Source of the DNA: Stomorhina lunata
Taxonomy: Eukaryota > Arthropoda > Insecta > Diptera > Rhiniidae
Length of the DNA: 64,000 nt
Assembly: GCA_933228675.1 (NCBI GenBank)
Contig: OW121744.1
Span: 60,586,928 to 60,650,927, forward strand
Direction of reading: 5' to 3'
In this document: in pieces, positions 33,327 to 44,939 of the stretch
Layout: each line of letters opens with the position of its first letter
Position numbering within the stretch: position 1 is the first letter of the stretch
The notes under the pieces: model-generated
Seen by the model: the letters and a program-made list of their open reading frames with translations, nothing else
Told to the model about the DNA's origin: nothing
The model's database searches: none
Program-made: the position numbers and the translations under genes

Positions 33327-34046
33327 TATACCCTTCACCACCATAGGTGGAAAGGGTATTATAAGTTTGTGCTGATGTTTGTAACGCATTAGTATACCAA
33401 TAGACTTAGAATCACTTACTGAGTCGATTTAGCGATGTCCGTCCGTCCGTCCGTCTGGCTGGCTGGACGGCTGGCTGGCGACTACAGGTCGCAATTCTAA
33501 AGATAATTTGATGAAATGACCATGGCTATTGAAATTGGTCAAAATCGGTCCATTATTTATGGTACCTACCATAGGTCCCACTTCCCGGAATTGCTATATT
33601 GGCCACAAATATCAATATTTTTTCATGAAACAGATACTGCTTATGTAAACTTAAATCATTGTACCAAATTTCGTTGAAATCGGTCCACATTTGACCATAG
33701 CTCCCATACAATCTCTTCTTCGAAAACGCACTAAATGAGACAAAAAATCACTAAAACGCTCGTAAATCTAAAGATAATAAAAATTTTGAGTTTATTTTTT
33801 GCATACATAATTTTCAACTGTAATCAATTTGCCAAATTTCAAAGTAATCGGTCCACATTTGACCCTAGCTCTCATATAAGTCCAAATGACGGAAACAGGT
33901 TGAATATATACGTTTTGATAAAATGTTTGTATGATGGCAAAATTTAGCAAATATTTGTCTTTACACAGGAAAAATAACACCTTTGACCTTAGTGGTGAAG
34001 GGTATCGTATGGTCGGCTTGACCGACTATAGCGCTTTCTTACTTGT
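33327..34046 (+). mobile_element. mini-me/DINE-1-like repeat, family 1, nested copy
   Basis: This is a full family 1 repeat, here with the hairpin end at the right (GTCGGCTTGACCGAC, then CTTTCTTACTTGTT). The host repeat elsewhere reads CCCCATTTCTTTTTGAA. Here it reads CCCCTTTT, element, then TTCTTTTTGAA or similar. The insertion therefore fell inside a T run, which fits the T/T target of DINE-1-like helentrons. A GTCCGTCCGTCC run lies at about 33437-33452. Confidence 0.85.
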
Positions 34047-34518
34047 TCTTTTTGAATTTTTGTGTTTTCGTAAGTTTTTTATATGGAAGCTAGGTCAAAT
34101 GGTGACCGATTGCGATTGCACACTGGCTGGCATTGATATAAGACTTTCTTGTGCCAAATTTGGTGGTTATATTTGTTATACTTTTAGATTTATTAACATT
34201 TAAGTGTATTTTAGGTGAAATTTAGGCTGTAAGTTTTTTGTATGGGAGCTATGGCTAAATGTGAACCGATTTTGATGAAATTTTACACGCTGGGCTAATG
34301 TAAAACTTCTATATACCAAATTTTATCATTATAGCTGCTATAATTTGTCATTTATTAACAAATAAGCGATTAGCCTAGACGAGGTTATACGGGAGCTATG
34401 GTCAAATGTGAACCGATTTTGCCCAATTTCAATACCAAAATGTTCTCAGGGATAAAGAATTTTTACTAAGTTTCAGTGAGCTAGCTCCTTTCGTTTAGGC
34501 GTTATCGTGATCTCAAAA

Positions 34519-34890
<372 letters not shown>

Positions 34891-35102
34891 TGGCTCAATC
34901 GTCTTAGAATTTCATAAGGATTCAGAATATATATCGTTTTTGGTTTTTGAGCCAATATTAAGGAAATTACAAACGGAATGACAATCTCAATATACCCCCC
35001 ATTCTTTTTGATGGTGGGTATAATAAAAAAAAGATCTTAAAACATTTTAAAGAAGTATTAATTTGGTACACAAATAAATTCGAACATTATTTGCTTTAAC
35101 TA

Positions 35103-36405
35103 AAGAGTGCTCTAAATAAAATTTGTAGTTGGATTTTCTTAAATAAAAATCAAACCTTTTAATATAAAAACTCTACAAAATACGCAAATATAATGACATA
35201 TTATACAAAATCATTTAGCATTAAAATGTTTACTTAGTACTCGGGTTTTGCAAAATTATCGACTTTTTTCGAAAACCCTCCCATTAAAGATTTAACAGTT
35301 GCTTCTGATACCTTTTTGGAGCATGTGTTCCACCTGCGCTTAAAATCGGACATGTTCTTGGAAATCTTTCCTGTGTTCTTCAATTCCTTTTTTACCGGAG
35401 CCCAATACCTTTCCACAGGCCGAAGTTCTTGACAGTTAGGTGGATTTGCCTCTCGTGGTACAAAAATGACATTATTCTTTGAGTACCACTCAAGTGCCTT
35501 TTTTCCATAATGGCATGATGCCAAATCGGGCCAAAAAAATGTAGTCACTCTGTGCTCTATTAAAAAGGGTAACAACAGTTTTTGTAGGCACTCCTTTATA
35601 TAAATTTCTGTGTTTATTGTGCCAGATGCCACAAATACTTTACTTCTTTTGCCACAACTGCAAATAGCTTGCCACACGAGAAACTTCTTAGGGAATTATG
35701 TTTGTTTTTTTGTGCGAAACTCTTGCCGAACATTGCCCCGTTTATCAGCAACATAAAAATCTTGACCAGGAAGTTAAGAAAAGTCTGCCAGTACGTATAT
35801 TTCATCATCCGTCACACAACAGGTGTATTTTTTTATAAAATCAGACTTCAATTTTTTCGCTCGTTTTTTTGCTTCTAAGTTCTTTATAGCATTGCGATCT
35901 GGAACCTTTTGGACTTTGTATGTCTTCAGTCCAGCATAAGCTTTGACTCTATGTGCAAAATTCGTAGAACATTTCACCGTACGAGCTGCTTTTCTTAAAG
36001 AAGTGTTAGGCGCTCTTCGAAAGAGTCGCTCGACTTCTTTTGCCTTACCAATATCTGTAGGACCTTTTTTCCTCCCTGATCCAGGTTTTCTTTCAATGCT
36101 CAGGTTTTCCTTATACCGTCTGATGGCATTAGAAACCGTTCGAGGGTCAACCTTCAAATTTTTAGCTATTTTTTTAAAAGTCCATGACGGATTTTTTTGA
36201 GAAGTTTTAATTATATTTTCACGAACTTTTTTTTCGCAGTCCATTTTGATTGAAATAACTATTGAAAATTAATAATTTCTAAAATAATATAAAATAATCT
36301 GACACATCTATAGAAACTAACTTGATCAAAAAATAAATTATTTCTTGCACTATGGATAAATTTTGTCTAAAATAGTAAATGCATATATTTTTTAGAACAC
36401 TCTTT
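35103..36405 (-). mobile_element. ITmD37E transposon, copy 3, both ends present
   Basis: It runs from AAGAGTGCTCTAAA at 35103, preceded by TA, to TTTTTTAGAACACTCTT near 36404, followed by one extra T and TA. A five-base insertion, 'ataaa', in the leader near 36290 accounts for part of its slightly greater length of 1,303 bp. Confidence 0.93.
35234..36244 (-). pseudogene. ITmD37E transposase with a single in-frame nonsense codon
   Basis: Reading from the ATG at 36244, 156 codons are open up to DDEIYVLADFS. CAA (Gln157) has then become TAA at 35771-35773. The same frame continues without further stops to the natural end at 35234. The DNA-binding domain is intact, and Asp147, Asp240 and Glu278 are all encoded. 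Neighbouring changes M145T and T149I beside Asp147 are unique to this copy. This is the least damaged frame in the sense that only one base blocks a 336-residue product. The stop precedes most of the catalytic core, so it is inactive as it stands. Confidence 0.92.
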
Positions 36406-37620
36406 TAAATAAAAAATAAAAAAATTCACGACTAAGTTTCATTTCTATAACGAAAAGTGTAAGTCCAGATTTTTTTTGTGCGCACTCCTTAGTAGATTGT
36501 AGACTAATAAAAATATAGATATCATTGGGAATAGCTTTTTCTTAAAACACGTAAAGTGAAAAATTTATAAAACTGCACTCGTACACAGAAATATATATGT
36601 ACCTAATTGTGTCAATTTTTGTTCTCCATGTTTAGATCATTCTTTTTTTCGTTGCAATCCAAATAAAGCTTTCATGATAATTGCATTAAAATTGCAATAA
36701 TTAGTAGTAGGACCTTGTGATAAATAAATTACATTCCAGTAAAGTTTTTTAAGCTTGTGTGCGTGAGTTTCACATACAATTAAAGCTCTAGTGAAAAATA
36801 TAGAAAATGTAATATCCTACGCCAAAGAGAAATTATTTATAGTTTTCTTTTAATTCAAAATGTATTAATAAAGGGCAATTTAACAATTTTGTACTATTAT
36901 ACAAAATATAGTATTATTTTTTTTTAAATAATAGAAAATATTATTTTAAAAGGACTTCTTGAAAAATCCAAATAATAAAAATTAGAATGTCTTTTGATTC
37001 TTTAAAACCTGTAGAATAATACATATTGATATTTGATATAAAGTATGTAATATTATGTTATTACACATATTGCAAGTTGCACAACTAAAACTCCGTTGCC
37101 TTTTTCTTTTTTCGATGTCATATGGCAATTTTCATTTTTACATATTTGATGTACAACAAATAGATTAAAATATAATGATTGTTTCGAATAAAAACTAAAT
37201 ACAAAGTTAAATGCTTCTTTTTATATGTTTTTTTTTTTGCTTTCATAAACATTTAATTATATTTAAATATTAAAATATAAAAGTTTTTACATCGTTTACC
37301 AGCAAATATTTGCTTAGAAAATTGTACACAATTTGTTGACTTTCTCAACCATTTAACTTTAATGCGAAACGACAAAACGTCTTAGACTTCATTATATTTT
37401 CCTCAAACTATATATTATTTGTAATTATAAATATTAAATGAATCAGCCAAGGCAGGTACCGTCAAAGTTGAACGGGGCTGACTGTTAAGTTTTTGTATTT
37501 AACCCATTGAGTCGTCCAAGTCTTGGCTTATACGGCTTTTTTCGAAAGGAACAATTCTTTATTAATAAGAAGTGATCGAATAAAAATTGTGAGGTAAATG
37601 AATCTCGAACCGCAATATAA
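36406..37620. other. AT-rich DNA without a recognised gene
   Basis: No repeat family or domain recognised. 37440-37560 is a little less AT-rich ('gccaaggcaggtaccgtc') and could be a decayed element. Confidence 0.4.
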
Positions 37621-40205
37621 TAGTTTTTAGGTTAGATTTGAAAGTTGATGCCAGAGGAATAGCATCTACACTCGGAGACCATTGGGTCCATTGTGATCCT
37701 TCCTAAAAGAAGAGGGAGATAGCAGGAAAGAGAAAGAAGAGAAGGGAAAAAATATAGATGTAAATAGTGTTTTTACCCAGTAAGAACAGTGTCAAACGTT
37801 TGAAATATGATGACTTTTACATTTGATATCAAACGTTTTTTCAAACTTTTTTCAAACCTGAACAGATGTTTGAGATTCACATTCATTTTCAAATGAGGGT
37901 TCATTTGAGAATAAACGTTTGAAAAATTATAGTTTCGCAAATTGTGAATAAATGTTATTCTCAAATCATTATCAAACCCTAAGATGATATGAGAATAATT
38001 TGAAAAATGGTGTTATATAAATTTGATATCAAACCTTATTTCAAACATTAAAAAAAAAACTAATTTATGTTAAAAAAATTAATGTTTAAGATATTTAAAT
38101 GGAATGACAGTTCAATTCAAAGAAATTCGTTATTTCTTTCGGATTTTTTACAATTGATCCATATTTGACCATAAAACCTTGCTTAAAAAATATCAAGATT
38201 AAAAATTCAATAATATTCATATGCATAAGTAAATTTTCTTTGTTGCTTAAAATTGTTTTTACCTAACAATAAAAAAGATATACTATTTTAAGCAAAACAA
38301 ATATGATGCACCGTTTTCAAAAACAAAATAAACAAACTCAAAAAGATCAAAAATACAACGCCATTTTATTTATGTTCCACATGTAGATGATATCCACATT
38401 TGAAAAACCTTTGAGAATGAGGTTTGATAATGATTTGAGAATAAAGGCATTTCTCAATTTGAGAATAAAGTCCCGTTTTTGTTGAGAACGCTATTATTCT
38501 TAAATCAGTATCAAATCAGTATCAAACGTTTGACCTTTGAAAAAATATTTGTTTTCAAGTTATCCTCAATTTGAGAATAAACCTTTTTTCTTACTGGGTA
38601 GAGAGAAAGTGGGGGAGTAGTAGAGAGGAGGAGTGCTAGCTAAGACGTTATCATAGGGATAGAGACCTTTCTAAGCCATCTGAGTCCCATTATAAAAACT
38701 ACAACGTCAGTCAGTTCGCACTGCTGTATGTCACTGTATGTTATGGAATATGTTACCTAGCAATTTAAGTCTCTGATTTTGGAGCATAGGACAGTGGCAG
38801 AGGGTGTGCTCGTCAGGTTTCGGATGAATCCCCGTCCGAAACGCTCTGAATTGCTCCATCTTATCTATTTGGTCTAGAATTTAGGGCGCAGTGACTAGTT
38901 CGATTACCTATGCATTTCCTGGTTCTGTTAAGACCAAAGAAGAACTTGGTTTTGCGTAAATTTAAATCGGGCCATAAGGTCCTAAATATTGTACAAGTAG
39001 CCAATTCTTTGCTGTTTCCTCACCTATTGAAGTCTTGATGCCCATAAAGAGGTGAAATATAGATGGTGCTATTTCTGTCACCGCGAGCGTCAATTCCTGG
39101 CTTGAGCCCTGTCTTGCGACTTCGTCGGCAATTTCATTGCCTTCGATGTCGCAATGACCCAGCAAAGTCTTACTCTATAAATCGCTGACAAACTATTGAT
39201 AGCTTATCTACACGACTTGATTAATTTTGAGGTGATATCACATCCTTCCAGGACCTTTAGTGCAGCCTGACGGTCGATGTAGGTGGTCACCTGACTTTCT
39301 TCAGGTATGTTGTATGATATGAGCTGCCTAAAAGACACTGCTTTCATCCCTAAGCCTGAAAGATTTTTTTATATTCTGCTCCATTAGGAAAATACCAGCA
39401 CCGGTGCTGATATCCATTTTAGAGCCTCAAAGAGCGATTGACGGTTTTCCCAGCTGGCACTATCTGGAAAAACGATCTCCGGTACAGATATAAACAAAAG
39501 TTCCTTGACTAAGTAGTCAGATATAGGTGACCCTAACTCGAAGCAAGGGATATTCGTTCCATTCAGTAAGCTGGTGTGTCCTGCCTGCCTGTGCCTAAGT
39601 ATACCCTGACTAATGCAGCCTTAATAGACATCTAGTTGATGCTCCCTTTATGAATAGGGAATCCAAAAAGAATAGAGACAGCATCACTTCTAAGGCCGCC
39701 TGAGGTGTGCTCCTTAAGGCACCAGTGAGGCCCGTGCTAGCAGATCTTTGAACTTTGCTCAAAAGACCTTGTTTACCGCTTCCCACCATACTGCACACCC
39801 GTACGTTAGAATTGGTCTTACTGGATTTAAGCCACAGCTCTTACCTACCGAGTTCCTGCGAAAGTAGTGAACGCTGAGTCCCATTTTCATTCTGTCAAGC
39901 GTATTTTTCCAAGATAGCTTTCTGTCTAAGATGATATCTATTAATTTAGCTTCTGATGATAGTCCTTCTCTAAACCATTAAGTACTGGAAGTTTGAAATT
40001 GTCAATCTTGTACTTTCTGGTAAATAAAACTAACTCGGTTTTTTTTTCAGGGTTGACTACTAGTCCTTTGTCTCTGGCCAGGAGGAGAGGTTTTTAGTGC
40101 CGATTCCATAATTTCACTGATTGTATTCAGGTATTTACCGACGAGGTAGGCGACGATTTTCCTTTCTAGTTGCTCAAATCTTTTAATAATTACGTTGACC
40201 GCCAG
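37621..40205 (-). pseudogene. 5'-truncated non-LTR retrotransposon (LINE), family A, copy 1
   Basis: Read on the minus strand, the ORF2 C-terminal half is recognisable in broken frames. The reverse transcriptase tail lies near 39600-40130 (KGLVVNPEKKTELVLFTRKY, then QRSASTGLTGALRSTPQAAL). RNase H follows at about 38950-39480 (ISTGAGIFLMEQ, later MLGHCDIEGNEIADEVARQG). A C-terminal Cys/His motif sits near 38780-38830 (EHTLCHCPMLQNQRLKLLG). The order RT, RNase H, Cys-His box fits the I/LOA/R1 side of non-LTR elements. The 3' UTR near 37660-37710 (TCACAATGGACCCAATGG) matches copy 2 at 42.9 kb, and the tail carries CTAACCTAAAAAC. Stops and frameshifts are many. A TA-type element is nested in it at 37776-38598. 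The 5' end stops at about 40205. Confidence 0.8.
37776..38598. mobile_element. TA-inserting element with CCCAGTAAGAA ends, copy 3 (nested in LINE)
   Basis: It begins CCCAGTAAGAACAGTG at 37776, ends TTCTTACTGGG at 38598, and is flanked by TA on both sides. At 823 bp it is collinear with copy 1 at 23350, so the two are recent relatives. It interrupts the LINE close to the end of its 3' region and is therefore younger than the LINE. Confidence 0.92.
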
Positions 40206-40319
40206 TAGCCAAAGTAATTGTTCTTAATAATACGGAAATTTATTGAAATATTGTACAAATTTGTGTAACATTAAAATATTCAGTATTTCAAAATTTTTCG
40301 ATTTTTGTTGAAAGTCCTT

Positions 40320-41218
40320 TTAATACAGATTTTTTGTATTTATATAAAAAGATATAGATAAATTACCAATTCTATTACAAACTTGTTGCGGAGAATATCC
40401 ACCTTCCTCGATAATCGCTTTGAATTCGAGTTTAAAATGTTCAGCAGCTGCATTATCTGCACTAGCAGCTTCTCCTTTTAACGGAATGCTGTGCAAATTT
40501 CCACGGGTTCTAAAACGGTCAAACCATCCTCTGCTTCCTTCAAATTCCTCTGCACTTTCCGCACTTGATAATGGACAATTTTCTTTCAAATCTTCAAATA
40601 TAGATCGAGCTTTATTTTGAATTACCATTTGACTTAATGGCACTCTTCGCTGATTTTGGTGATCTATCCAAATCATAAGAAGTGACTCCATTTTTTCTGT
40701 TAAAGGACATCTCATTTTTGTAACCTGTTTATGATGCAGCGATGTTGTGCTTTCAGCAAATTTTTTTGATTTTTTCGGCGTCTCGGGAACAAATGGTTTT
40801 TATTGTAGAAGGGGCTAGTCCAAGGTTTCTACCAATATCAACAGCCTTTTCCCCTGATTTAAAACGCTTTAAAATGTCTAGCTTTTGCTCCAGACTTATA
40901 TGTTTTCTTTTCTGGCTCATTTTTTTAAATTTTCCCACTACATGTAATTTAAAACTACTAGCAACGTTTAAAATGCAGACTATGTGCGCCTAGAAATTTG
41001 CATTCGACTTACATATTCGGGAGTTCCCCTTTTTCTGTTTTTGCTTTGTAAAAACGTTTTTATATGAACGACGCAAATCGAAGCACTTTCGACGCAACTT
41101 CGAACCCACGCGACGCAAACTGAAACAACAGCGACGCAACATCGAAATCTTAGAAATTTAAAAAAGACGCAACTTCGAAACGTCGCAAATCGAAGCGACT
41201 CAAATCGGGGTATTAGTG
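40320..41218 (-). pseudogene. Truncated second pogo/Tigger element
   Basis: The minus-strand frame at 40938-40753 reads MSQKRKHISLEQKLDILKRF then AVDIGRNLGLAPSTIKTI, a CENP-B N-terminal helix-turn-helix. One inserted base near 40762 shifts the frame. The following 131-codon piece holds the CenpB-type domain (SRGWFDRFRTRGNLHSIPLK, then GEAASADNAAAEHF). It breaks off just as the DDE domain starts (GGYSPQQV), with the rest lost. The upstream non-coding part, 41040-41218, repeats GACGCAA and TCGAA motifs and ends GGGGTATTAGTG followed by TA, like the terminal region of the element at 4.2 kb. Inactive. Confidence 0.8.
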
Positions 41219-41339
41219 TATATAATTTAAGTAAAAAAATCCGTTTTCCGTTAAAATGCAGTTCCTAATCTTTTTCCATGCCCAAAAGGTAACCTATGTT
41301 ACCTTTTTGATTAGGTAGGTCCACTTATTCTTAAATCAT

Positions 41340-41445
41340 TATTGATTAAGTACCACTCAAGTTTCAGTTTAGCTGCTTTTAGTGTTAAGTATAAGGCGCT
41401 CTTTGAAAGAGTTTGTCGACTTCTTTTGCTCTACTAATAGTCATA
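41340..41445 (-). pseudogene. Short ITmD37E relic
   Basis: 'aagtaccactcaagt' is the antisense of the EWYS codons of the ITmD37E gene. It is followed directly by 'agctgcttttagtgttaag' and 'ggcgctctttgaaagag', the antisense of the RRAPNTS/RKAAR region. The two pieces are 450 bp apart in intact copies, so this relic is internally deleted and considerably diverged. Confidence 0.65.
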
Positions 41446-42324
41446 GAAATAGTCCCAGTACCAAAATGTCATTTATTTTTTTAAATGTTCAGAAAGCGAT
41501 TCAAGTCCTTTGACATACTTCAAATTTATTCCTAGAAGTTATTAACAAACATAAAAACTTTGCCTATCCATTTATGCTTTCGACGTATGGTATAAATATG
41601 AATCTTAACTCAAAATTTATATTTGTTGGTATTTGGGTTCATATGGGTTAAATGGTAGAAAATTAAAGCAGTCATTCCCATACCACCTTCTTTCCATTAA
41701 TTCCTCTTAAGCAACATTGTCTGTGTCTTTTGTATTCATAATAAAATATGCAAAATGCGAAAAAAATCAGCTGATATTGACACAAGAAGAAAATTGTAGC
41801 TATTATTTGAAATACATACATACTAAACTTATACATATATATTTTTATTTTTGCATGTGAGAGCATCAGTAGTTAGTATTCTAATGACTTTCTTTCTAGA
41901 AATCCTTAAATATTCATATCACAAAAGTTGTTAAAATAAAGGTTGTTAGAAATTGTTATTACCCAAATGTGTAAGACTCTGTTAGGGCTATTGGAAAATA
42001 CAGTTATGTGAAGAATAAAAGTACAACCAAACTCAAAACTAAAATTATATTCAAAAAGGGTTAAACAATTTCAAATTTATTCTTATTTTAAATGTTTATT
42101 CGTTATTATACTGTAGAGAAAAGGCCTTTAAAACATTAATTTGCTATTCTTACAACAAATTTTTATATTTTGGTAATTTTGGACGTATTGATGAAATTTG
42201 ATATGTGTAAAAAATAAGGACACTATGATATCTACAAATATTGACTTATTTAAGGACACTTTATGATATCTAAAAATATTGACTTATGACCCTCTCCTTT
42301 CAAAAACAGCAGCATTGTGTCAGT
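41446..42324. other. AT-rich DNA without a recognised gene
   Basis: A direct repeat of 'aaggacactatgatatct' and 'aaggacactttatgatatct' (42218-42265) is visible, each followed by 'aaaaatattgacttat' or a close variant. No protein homology. Confidence 0.4.
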
Positions 42325-42977
42325 CAAATTTTAGGAGATGTGATCCGGTATTCAAGACAAGGCTCAAGTCTAGACTTAAGCCAAAGAGTGTCGGATTTGG
42401 CTCCACCTATATGTTACTTTTATCTGGGCATTAAGTCCTGGACTAGCCAGGAAACCACAAGGCTGTGGGGTAACATGGTTACGTGTAGGACATCTAGAGC
42501 TATATGGCCTAAACTGGACAGTAATGGTACTAAGCTTCTATTAGGTCTAAATAGGTCAAGCATAAGAAGATGTATAGGGTTCCTTACGGGACATTGGGCC
42601 TTAAATTCGAGGTTACATAGGTGGGACAGCAGCATCTCAGACCTCTGCAGACTATGTCTAGATGAGGATTCGTCCGAGTCGGTAGAACACATTTTCTGTC
42701 ACTGTCCAAGGCTGCTAAACCTAAGACTCGAATTCTTACGCAGTAGATTCCTTGCTGACCTACAGGATCTATAACAGTGCAGGTTGATTGATATTGTAGG
42801 GTTCATCACTGGTCTCAACTGGCCTAGATAGGGTAGTCTTATCTACAACTTTCTGCTATCTTTTCTCTTTATCTTCATTCTTTCTTTTCTCCTTCTCTAG
42901 TAAAGGATCACAATGGACCCCTGGGGTCTCCGAGTGAATGTGTCGTTTGACACCTCCTTTATTACCTAACCTAACCA
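42325..42977 (+). pseudogene. LINE 3' fragment, family A, copy 2
   Basis: The frame that runs through to 42774 holds the end of ORF2. The last part of RNase H (RYSRQGSSLDLSQRVSDLAP) matches the corresponding stretch of copy 1 (ARQGSSQELTLAVTEIAP). The block GFLTGHWALNSRLHRW follows, then a Cys-rich box (LCRLCLDEDSSESVEHIFCH, ending CHCPRL). The 3' UTR contains ATCACAATGGACCCCTGGGG and the copy ends ATTACCTAACCTAACC at 42961-42977. The 5' truncation is at about 42325. A reverse-transcribed, truncated insertion is the simplest origin. No target duplication was found. Confidence 0.82.
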
Positions 42978-43070
42978 TCCGGTATTCTCTTCCACTCAAC
43001 CTGTATAAGTCTGTTAATGAAACGTGAGTCCACCACTACACACCTGAAATCAAAAATCAATCGAAACAAT

Positions 43071-43623
43071 CCCAGCTAGCATTTTTTGAAAATTTAAATC
43101 AAATATGAGTCTTTTTTGACTTCACTGCACGATTAAAATGATCGTTTATAATATCACTTATGAGTCAAAAATGAATTTTTTGTGTGAGAAAATGGTACCC
43201 TTCATGCGACTCTTCAGAAAGATTCTTTAATGACTCATTTTTCTGAACTATTATGATTAGATTATGACTGCACACATTTTTAGAACATTGAAGTTGCGTT
43301 AATAATTACAGAAATTGATGTTACCGAGACCGAGGATCGAACTCAGGCTGAATATGAATGAATGTTATGATTAGAAGTCGGCGTGCTTACCAACTAAGCC
43401 ACATCATCCGTAATGAGATATGAGTATTTTGGTGGCGTTTTTTATATTATGACTACGCACATTTTGCAAGACTTTTTGTGCTATTTTTAACAAGTTGCTT
43501 GCTAAGCGCTTCTATGAGTCTTTTCGTACACTTTGTTGATCTTTTTTGATTAATCTATTTTTTGATCATCTAAACGAATCCCAAAATACTCATTTTGCTC
43601 ATAATCTCATAATTTCTAGCTGG
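43071..43623. mobile_element. TIR-bounded element containing a tRNA-like segment
   Basis: CCAGCTAG at 43072 is mirrored by CTAGCTGG ending at 43623. Both halves repeat TGAGTC or GACTCA motifs ('atgagtcttttttgac', 'atgactcatttttctgaa', 'tatgagtcttttcg'). Between the halves lies the tRNA-like stretch at 43318-43411. The 8-bp ends are short, and no flanking duplication is evident, so the limits are tentative. Confidence 0.4.
43318..43411 (-). repeat. tRNA-derived sequence (SINE head or tRNA pseudogene)
   Basis: On the minus strand TGGCTTAGTTGG (43401-43390) fits the RNA polymerase III A box and GAGTTCGATCC (43344-43334) fits the B box. GGTAAGC follows the A box as in a D-arm. The distance between the boxes is longer than in a normal tRNA and the anticodon arm does not fold convincingly. 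I therefore call a tRNA-derived repeat, not a functional tRNA gene. Confidence 0.55.
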
Positions 43624-43629
43624 TATGTG

Positions 43630-43940
43630 TGAGTAGCTGGTAGAAGTGCTCCGAAGAAGGCGAAGACAGTGAAATCGGCTGGCAAGGTTATGATCACTGT
43701 ATTTTGGGATGCACACGACGGAATATTGCTCATCGATTATCTTAAAAAATTACCACATCTAAAGATGAAAAAAGTGTTCTTTCTTCAAGACAACACAGCA
43801 TTAGATTCATACACTTCAAATTAGTTTGTCATCCACCTTACAGTCCAGATTTAGCCCCCAGTGTCTTTTCTGTTTCCAAACTTAAACCATTAAGGGATTA
43901 TTTTGAAAAAGAGTATTTTTTTCTTGCGGTTTTCAAAAAA
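43630..43940 (+). pseudogene. mariner (DD34D-type) transposase relic, C-terminal half
   Basis: Readable in order, with breaks: APKKAKTVKSAGKVMITVFW, then DAHDGILLIDYL, KMKKVFFLQDNTA, VIHPPYSPDLAPS and a decayed 'FPNLKP...' end. These are the standard mariner blocks around the second catalytic Asp (QDN) and the PPYSPDLAPSD motif, whose final Asp is lost here (Ser followed by Val). N-terminal half absent. An in-frame deletion lies between DYL and KKLPHL. Confidence 0.75.
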
Positions 43941-43989
43941 AAAAAAACCTTTTCTTAAATACTAATCGATGTAGAGTTATCAGCAAAAC

Positions 43990-44412
43990 CAGGGTCTGAG
44001 ACCTTTTAGTATACCAATTGATTCAGAACTACTCCCTGAGTTGAATTTACGATGTCCGGCTAGCAGGCAGGTAGGCCGGTTATCCATGTAAGCTTGTTAT
44101 CAATAAACAGATCGTAACTTTAAAGATAATTTTATAAAATTTGGCACAGACTCGTTTTTTGGCACAAGGACGATTCCTATACTTTTGGACAAAATCGGAC
44201 TTTCCATAGGGATGCCTTCCCGGAATGGAGTTTTTAGTCCTTTACAGCAACAAATTTAGTTGTATTTTTATAATTCATATTCAGCACAAATATTGCTTAT
44301 GAAAACCTTAATCAGTATATCTAATTTTGTAGGAATCGGCCCATATTTGACCATACCTCCCATACAAGACACATTCTCAAAAGACGTTTAAATACACATA
44401 AAAGCACAAAAA
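43990..44412. repeat. Decayed mini-me-like repeat
   Basis: The phrases 'ttttagtataccaattgatt', 'aaagataattttataaaat', 'aatcggcccatatttgacc' and 'atacctcccatacaaga' run in the same order as in family 1 copies (for example 46740-47110), but similarity is low and no GTCC array remains apart from 'gatgtccggctagcaggcag'. Confidence 0.6.
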
Positions 44413-44423
44413 CGTTTAAAACA

Positions 44424-44825
44424 TGGTTCCTGTTGACGGTTCCATGAGCCAACATCAATATTTAAGAATATTGAATGAATATGTATTCCCCTCATAGATT
44501 GATTGGTGAAGCATTCATTTTCCAACAGGATAACTCTCCATGTCATAAGAGCAAAATGATCACAAAATTTTTAACAGAGGCTGGTGTTCAAATTATGGAT
44601 TGGATTCCCCAAAGTCTAGATATTAATGTAATAGAAAATGTGTAGTCATACAGAAAGCCAGACAAATCTACGGATTTGACAAGAACACAAAATAAAACGG
44701 TCATTGAGGTCGCAAATGCTTGCAAAGAGATTTCAATGGAGTTTCTACAGTTCTTGATGGATTCTGTTCCGAACCTTCCCCAAAAAGTTTTAAATGCTAA
44801 AGGAGGATACAATCTTGATTAATTT
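44424..44825 (+). pseudogene. Tc1-type (DD34E) transposase relic, C-terminal half
   Basis: In broken frames the segment reads VPVDGSMSQHQYLRILNEYV, then FQQDNSPCHKSKMITKF, then MDWIPQSLDINVIENV, then EVANACKEISMEFLQFLMDS and LPQKVLNAKGGYNLD. The Asp of QQDN and the Glu of IEN are 34 residues apart, the Tc1 DD34E spacing. Stops occur before FQQDN and right after IENV. N-terminal domains are missing. It is more complete than, but of the same group as, the fragment at 31.6 kb. Confidence 0.78.
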
Positions 44826-44939
44826 AAATAATTATTATTAATTTTTGTTGACCTTGAAGCTCCGAATTTTTTTAATACGCTCTGTAAAAACATGTCAAAA
44901 TACTTATGCCACATCCTAAAATTTCCGTTTTTAGTTTCA

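Noticed and set aside
43318..43411. A functional tRNA gene
   Set aside because: A and B boxes are present, but their spacing and the anticodon arm do not fit a cloverleaf, so I call it a tRNA-derived repeat.
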